From Candidatus Treponema merdequi (GTDB lineage Bacteria; Spirochaetota; Spirochaetia; Treponematales; Treponemataceae): a stretch of 35,280 nt of DNA. The stretch is from contig JAGHVB010000084.1 in NCBI GenBank assembly GCA_018064525.1, positions 1-35,280 on the forward strand, read 5' to 3'. Below, piece by piece: positions 34,077 to 35,280 of this stretch. The notes below the pieces were generated by a model. The model was not told the origin of the DNA and did not search any database. It saw nothing but the letters and a program-made list of their open reading frames with translations. A program made the position numbers and the translations under genes. Positions within the stretch are counted from its first letter, which is position 1. Each line of letters starts with the position of its first letter.

Positions 34077-35280
34077 ATGCTTTTAGAATATTCTAAAGCA
34101 AAAAACGAAAGCTTAACCTGTAAATACAACAACATTTTTCTCCATTCAAGCTATAATCCGCAGAATGAAAGTTTTCGTTTTGCAGAAACTGTCAATCCTG
34201 GTTTTATTCCCGAAAATATAATAGTAATTGAGCCTGCCCTTTCATATTGCAAAATTGATCTTGAAAAAAAATTTCCTTCATCAAAATTATCTGCAATAAG
34301 AATTATTTCAGATATAAAAAATGAAATTTCATTTGATAAAGAATTTATATTTAAAAATTACAGTCAGCTAAAAAATGAACTTTTTAATTATTTTGGTGAA
34401 ACAGGTTTATTAAATTCCTTTTTTATTACCTGGCCACCTGCTGCAAAATGTTTTTCTGAGAAAGATAATGAAATTTGGATTTTAATTAAGGAACTTTTAA
34501 AAGAATGTCAGAACATACTGGCAACAAGACAGTTTTTTTCCAAAAGATGGATAAAAAATGAAATTAAATTTCTTTCCTGTATTTCAAAATGTTCAAAAAT
34601 AAATAAAGTTGATGTTCCGGTTTTTATTACAGCTTCAGGCCCAAGTTTAAAAAACTGTCTTTCATTTTTAAAAGAAAACCAGAATAATTTTTTTATCATT
34701 GCGTGTTCAAGTTCAATAAAAGCATTATTAAATAATAAAATAATTCCTGATTTATGTATTTCTACTGACGGTGGTTTCTGGGCAAAAAAGCATCTGTATG
34801 AACTTATAAAATATCCGCAGATTAAACTTGCTTTAACAATGGAATCAAACGTAAGTTCAAGACTTTTTAAATCAAATACAATAATTCCGCTTGCATATTG
34901 TGATAATTATGATAATTCAATCTTTGATAATTTTCATATTTCTTATAACAAGGCTGTCCGTAACGGAACAATCAGCGGCACAGCTCTTGAACTTGCACTT
35001 TCTTTGACAGATAAAGAAATATATTTTGCAGGTCTTGATCTTGAAGCAAGTAAAGGCTTTGTCCACACAGCACCAAATGAACTTGAAATTGAAAATTCCA
35101 TTAAAGACAACAAACTTAAAACATGTGACACGAGACTTTTTTCACAGGGTCTTGAATCAACCCAACTTGAAATTTACAGAAACTGGTTTATTTCAAATTC
35201 AGAAAAATTTACATCTCCAGTAAGAAAATCAAATGTTTATCGTGTATTTTCAAATCATAATTTCAGACATTCACTCGGAA
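34077..35280 (+). CDS. DUF115/Maf-like motility accessory protein (3' end outside window)
   Basis: An open frame of at least 401 codons runs from ATG 34077 (AAGAGGGG ribosome site, 8 nt spacing) to the window edge without a stop. The central domain matches the DUF115 (MAF_flag10, 6-hydroxymethylpterin pyrophosphokinase MptE-like) family. Visible motifs are PVFITASGPSLKN (around 180-193), PDLCISTDGGFWAKKH (around 225-240) and YFAGLDLEASKGFVHT (around 315-330). Maf proteins of this family attach nonulosonic sugars to flagellins in several bacteria. No sugar biosynthesis genes lie in this window. The N-terminal ~175 residues look like a Maf N-terminal domain, but are less certain. The C-terminal end is not seen. 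Confidence 0.8.
   Translation, partial: MLLEYSKAKNESLTCKYNNIFLHSSYNPQNESFRFAETVNPGFIPENIIVIEPALSYCKIDLEKKFPSSKLSAIRIISDIKNEISFDKEFIFKNYSQLKNELFNYFGETGLLNSFFITWPPAAKCFSEKDNEIWILIKELLKECQNILATRQFFSKRWIKNEIKFLSCISKCSKINKVDVPVFITASGPSLKNCLSFLKENQNNFFIIACSSSIKALLNNKIIPDLCISTDGGFWAKKHLYELIKYPQIKLALTMESNVSSRLFKSNTIIPLAYCDNYDNSIFDNFHISYNKAVRNGTISGTALELALSLTDKEIYFAGLDLEASKGFVHTAPNELEIENSIKDNKLKTCDTRLFSQGLESTQLEIYRNWFISNSEKFTSPVRKSNVYRVFSNHNFRHSLG

Overview
The window looks like a chromosomal segment of a Treponema species, probably a gut- or rumen-type treponeme because of the AT-rich sequence and A/T-biased codons. The main evidence is gene order. It carries a bacterial V/A-type ATPase operon (E, DUF2764, A, B, D, I, K) of the kind found in spirochaetes, chlamydiae and Bacteroidetes. 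It also carries a long flagellar operon (flbD, motA, motB, fliL, fliM, fliY, fliO, fliP, fliQ, fliR, flhB, flhA, flhF, flhG, membrane protein, fliA, fapA-like) in the treponemal order. No plasmid, phage, insertion sequence, CRISPR array, rRNA or tRNA was seen.

Layout. At 108-7478 (minus strand) the V-type ATPase operon runs from a promoter near 7449-7478 to a strong intrinsic terminator at 108-139. At 7517-8590 (minus) lies an aldose 1-epimerase. At 8658-25771 (minus) is a tightly packed motility operon of nineteen genes, read from flbD down to a SwrB-like protein. Its products are the stator (MotA/B), FliL, the C-ring switch (FliM, FliY), the type III export gate (FliO/P/Q/R, FlhA/B), the FlhF/FlhG placement pair, a FliA-type sigma factor and four less well understood proteins. 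The gap at 25772-26055 holds nested dyads in front of flbD and, on the plus strand, a promoter-to-terminator unit that could be an ~80-nt small RNA with an anti-Shine-Dalgarno loop. At 26056-27953 (minus) are lepB and hemW. At 28045-29491 (plus) are smpB and a secreted protein. At 29516-30560 (minus) is an FtsB/DivIC-like membrane protein overlapping tsaC. From 30715 to the window edge (plus) are a very acidic 806-residue protein, an unrecognised protein and a truncated Maf/DUF115-type protein.

How the genes work together. The ATPase and the flagellar motor are both ion-coupled membrane machines, and both carry residues seen in sodium-type relatives (T57, Q58, Q97 and E126 in subunit K; Cys seven residues after the key Asp in MotB). 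The motility operon holds export gate, switch, stator, positioning GTPase/ATPase and sigma factor, but lacks the flgD/flgE genes that precede flbD in other treponemes. The Maf-like gene at the right edge could add to flagellin modification, but its substrate cannot be told from sequence.

The observations most worth a second look are the small-RNA candidate at 25924-26040, a signal peptidase I homologue with Arg in the position of the catalytic Lys, an smpB gene that appears leaderless, the Jag_N-FapA fusion and SwrB-like protein at the end of the motility operon, and the acidic-protein/Maf cluster at the right edge. All of this was read by eye. No database search was run, so family assignments rest on recognised motifs and gene order.
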